From contig JANXCS010000008.1 in assembly GCA_025060105.1 (NCBI GenBank), positions 1 to 64,000 on the forward strand: 64,000 nt of DNA, read 5' to 3'. The stretch is from Pseudothermotoga sp. (GTDB taxonomy: Bacteria > Thermotogota > Thermotogae > Thermotogales > DSM-5069). Below, piece by piece: positions 63,096 through 64,000 of the stretch (the stretch's first letter is position 1; each line of letters opens with the position of its first letter). A program made the translations under genes and the position numbers. A model generated the notes under the pieces. The model made no database searches. It was not told the DNA's origin and worked only from the letters and a program-made list of their open reading frames with translations.

Positions 63096-64000
63096 TCATT
63101 TCAAGCCTGTACGAGCGATACCCTGAACAAAATATCGTTGTGTGAGCAAGAACAAAATCAATATGGGAAGAATCGAGAAAGTTGCCGCGGCCATGAGTAA
63201 ATTGTAAACTGTGCCCACATCCGTACTGAAAGTTTGCAGCCCCACAGGCAGTGTTCTGAACTTATCTTTGTTCGTCACAATGAGCACCCACAGAAAAGCG
63301 TTCCAACTTCCCACAAATTTCAAAAGTGCTGCGGTCACTATCGCCGGTTTCGAAAGAGGCACCACGATTGTCCAAAGAAACTTCCAATGAGAACAACCAT
63401 CTATCTTTGCCGCGTCCTGAAGCTCCTTTGGTAGGACCAAAAAGTGTTGTCTCAGCAGAAAGATTGCGAAAACACTGACAATCCAAGGAATTATGAGAGC
63501 ATAGTACGTATCGATCCAACCTAACTTTGAAATTGTGATGAAATTGGGCACCAGTAATACTTCTCCTGGTATCATCATTGTGCTCAGAAAAACTGCAAAG
63601 ACGATATTCTTTCCTGGAAAATTCATCAAAGCGAAAGCGTAAGCAGCCATCGCGCAGAGAACGATCTCCGCGAGTGTCGTCACCGTCGAAACGAAAACAG
63701 TGTTGAAGTAATAGATTCCAAAAGGTGCGCTTTTCCAAGCTGAAACGTAGTTGTGAAAAACGTTCCCAAGCATTTCTTTGAAAGTATAATCGACGCGCAC
63801 AATGTAACGCTCATCTTCTAAGTACACAGGATGAACGTCTTTCAGGACAAGTTCGATCGTTTGGTTGCGTTTCAATCTTACTTCTTCCACAAAATCTGGA
63901 GCGCTAATAAGCTCCATCAAACTTTGAGTTCTAGAAAGAGCAGCCCTCAATTGACTTATTGTCTCTATCTCTTCACAAACATCCTGAAACGCCTTGAAAA
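63096..64000 (-). CDS. Sugar ABC transporter permease, MalG type, 5' part beyond window
   Basis: The reading frame continues to the right edge, so only the last ~300 codons are here. The core has six helices and the EAA loop LPKELQDAAKIDGCSHWKFLW. The upstream part (FVEEVRLKRNQTIELVLKDV...) is not a membrane segment; it looks like an extracytoplasmic insert, as in the long MalG proteins of Thermotoga. It moves maltose-like sugars with MalF and an ATPase. An ABC partner is presumed beyond the edge. Confidence 0.85.
   Translation of the reverse strand, partial: FKAFQDVCEEIETISQLRAALSRTQSLMELISAPDFVEEVRLKRNQTIELVLKDVHPVYLEDERYIVRVDYTFKEMLGNVFHNYVSAWKSAPFGIYYFNTVFVSTVTTLAEIVLCAMAAYAFALMNFPGKNIVFAVFLSTMMIPGEVLLVPNFITISKLGWIDTYYALIIPWIVSVFAIFLLRQHFLVLPKELQDAAKIDGCSHWKFLWTIVVPLSKPAIVTAALLKFVGSWNAFLWVLIVTNKDKFRTLPVGLQTFSTDVGTVYNLLMAAATFSILPILILFLLTQRYFVQGIARTGLK

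Overview
The window is a gene-dense bacterial chromosome segment from the order Thermotogales. The closest fit is a Pseudothermotoga-like lineage. That rests on protein resemblance: an AglA-type GH4 enzyme, a dipeptide epimerase very like T. maritima TM0006, a SufC-SufB-NifS-IscU cluster, and an L34 protein ending in the Thermotoga-style KGRWRL tail. The species cannot be fixed from sequence reading alone. Intergenic gaps are short and 4-nt start/stop overlaps are common. I saw no insertion sequence, prophage, CRISPR array or rRNA gene.

Layout, 1-26 kb. A truncated GH4 glucosidase gene opens the window. A VanZ-like protein, a four-cluster ferredoxin and a tungsten-type aldehyde ferredoxin oxidoreductase follow. 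Next come an RND/MMPL exporter, TatD, three MFS transporters, an Fe-S aldo/keto reductase, a compact arginase-fold protein, an MBL hydrolase, surface/periplasmic proteins, MscL, an XRE-S24 regulator lacking its catalytic serine, a purine permease, a YtrA-type GntR/ABC operon with a clear operator, a WecG-type glycosyltransferase and mutL. Four tRNA genes (Asn, Glu, fMet, Leu) lie here as single units with their own promoters and terminators.

Layout, 25.5-37 kb. A FlhB-C-like/FliK-like pair diverges from a dgcN-dgcA pair for D-Glu/murein dipeptide turnover. A long plus-strand cluster then follows: sufC, sufB, purine nucleoside phosphorylase, two consecutive NifS-IscU pairs, a ZIP transporter, a PepV-type dipeptidase and a small predicted barrel protein.

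Layout, 37-48 kb (minus strand). This holds a complete livKHMGF branched-chain amino-acid-type ABC operon, then DegV, a solo periplasmic binding protein, an HD-GYP phosphodiesterase, an MTAN-like nucleosidase and ligA. At 48 kb a conserved hypothetical gene is on the plus strand.

Layout, 48.6-64 kb (minus strand). Housekeeping genes: jag, yidC, yidD, rnpA, rpmH (overlapping), disA, radA, clpC, a CPBP protease, rpsT, metK, a Zn-ribbon protein, an M23 peptidase, hflX, hfq, miaA, an RsmJ-like methyltransferase and an FtsL-like protein. A MalG-type sugar permease gene runs off the right edge.

Most likely places for new biology: (i) the double NifS-IscU module, where the first NifS has lost several PLP-pocket residues and the second IscU has His for its first cluster Cys; (ii) the S24 regulator with Gly in place of Ser beside an 11-bp iteron array; (iii) the solo binding protein/HD-GYP pair; (iv) the 233-aa arginase-fold protein.
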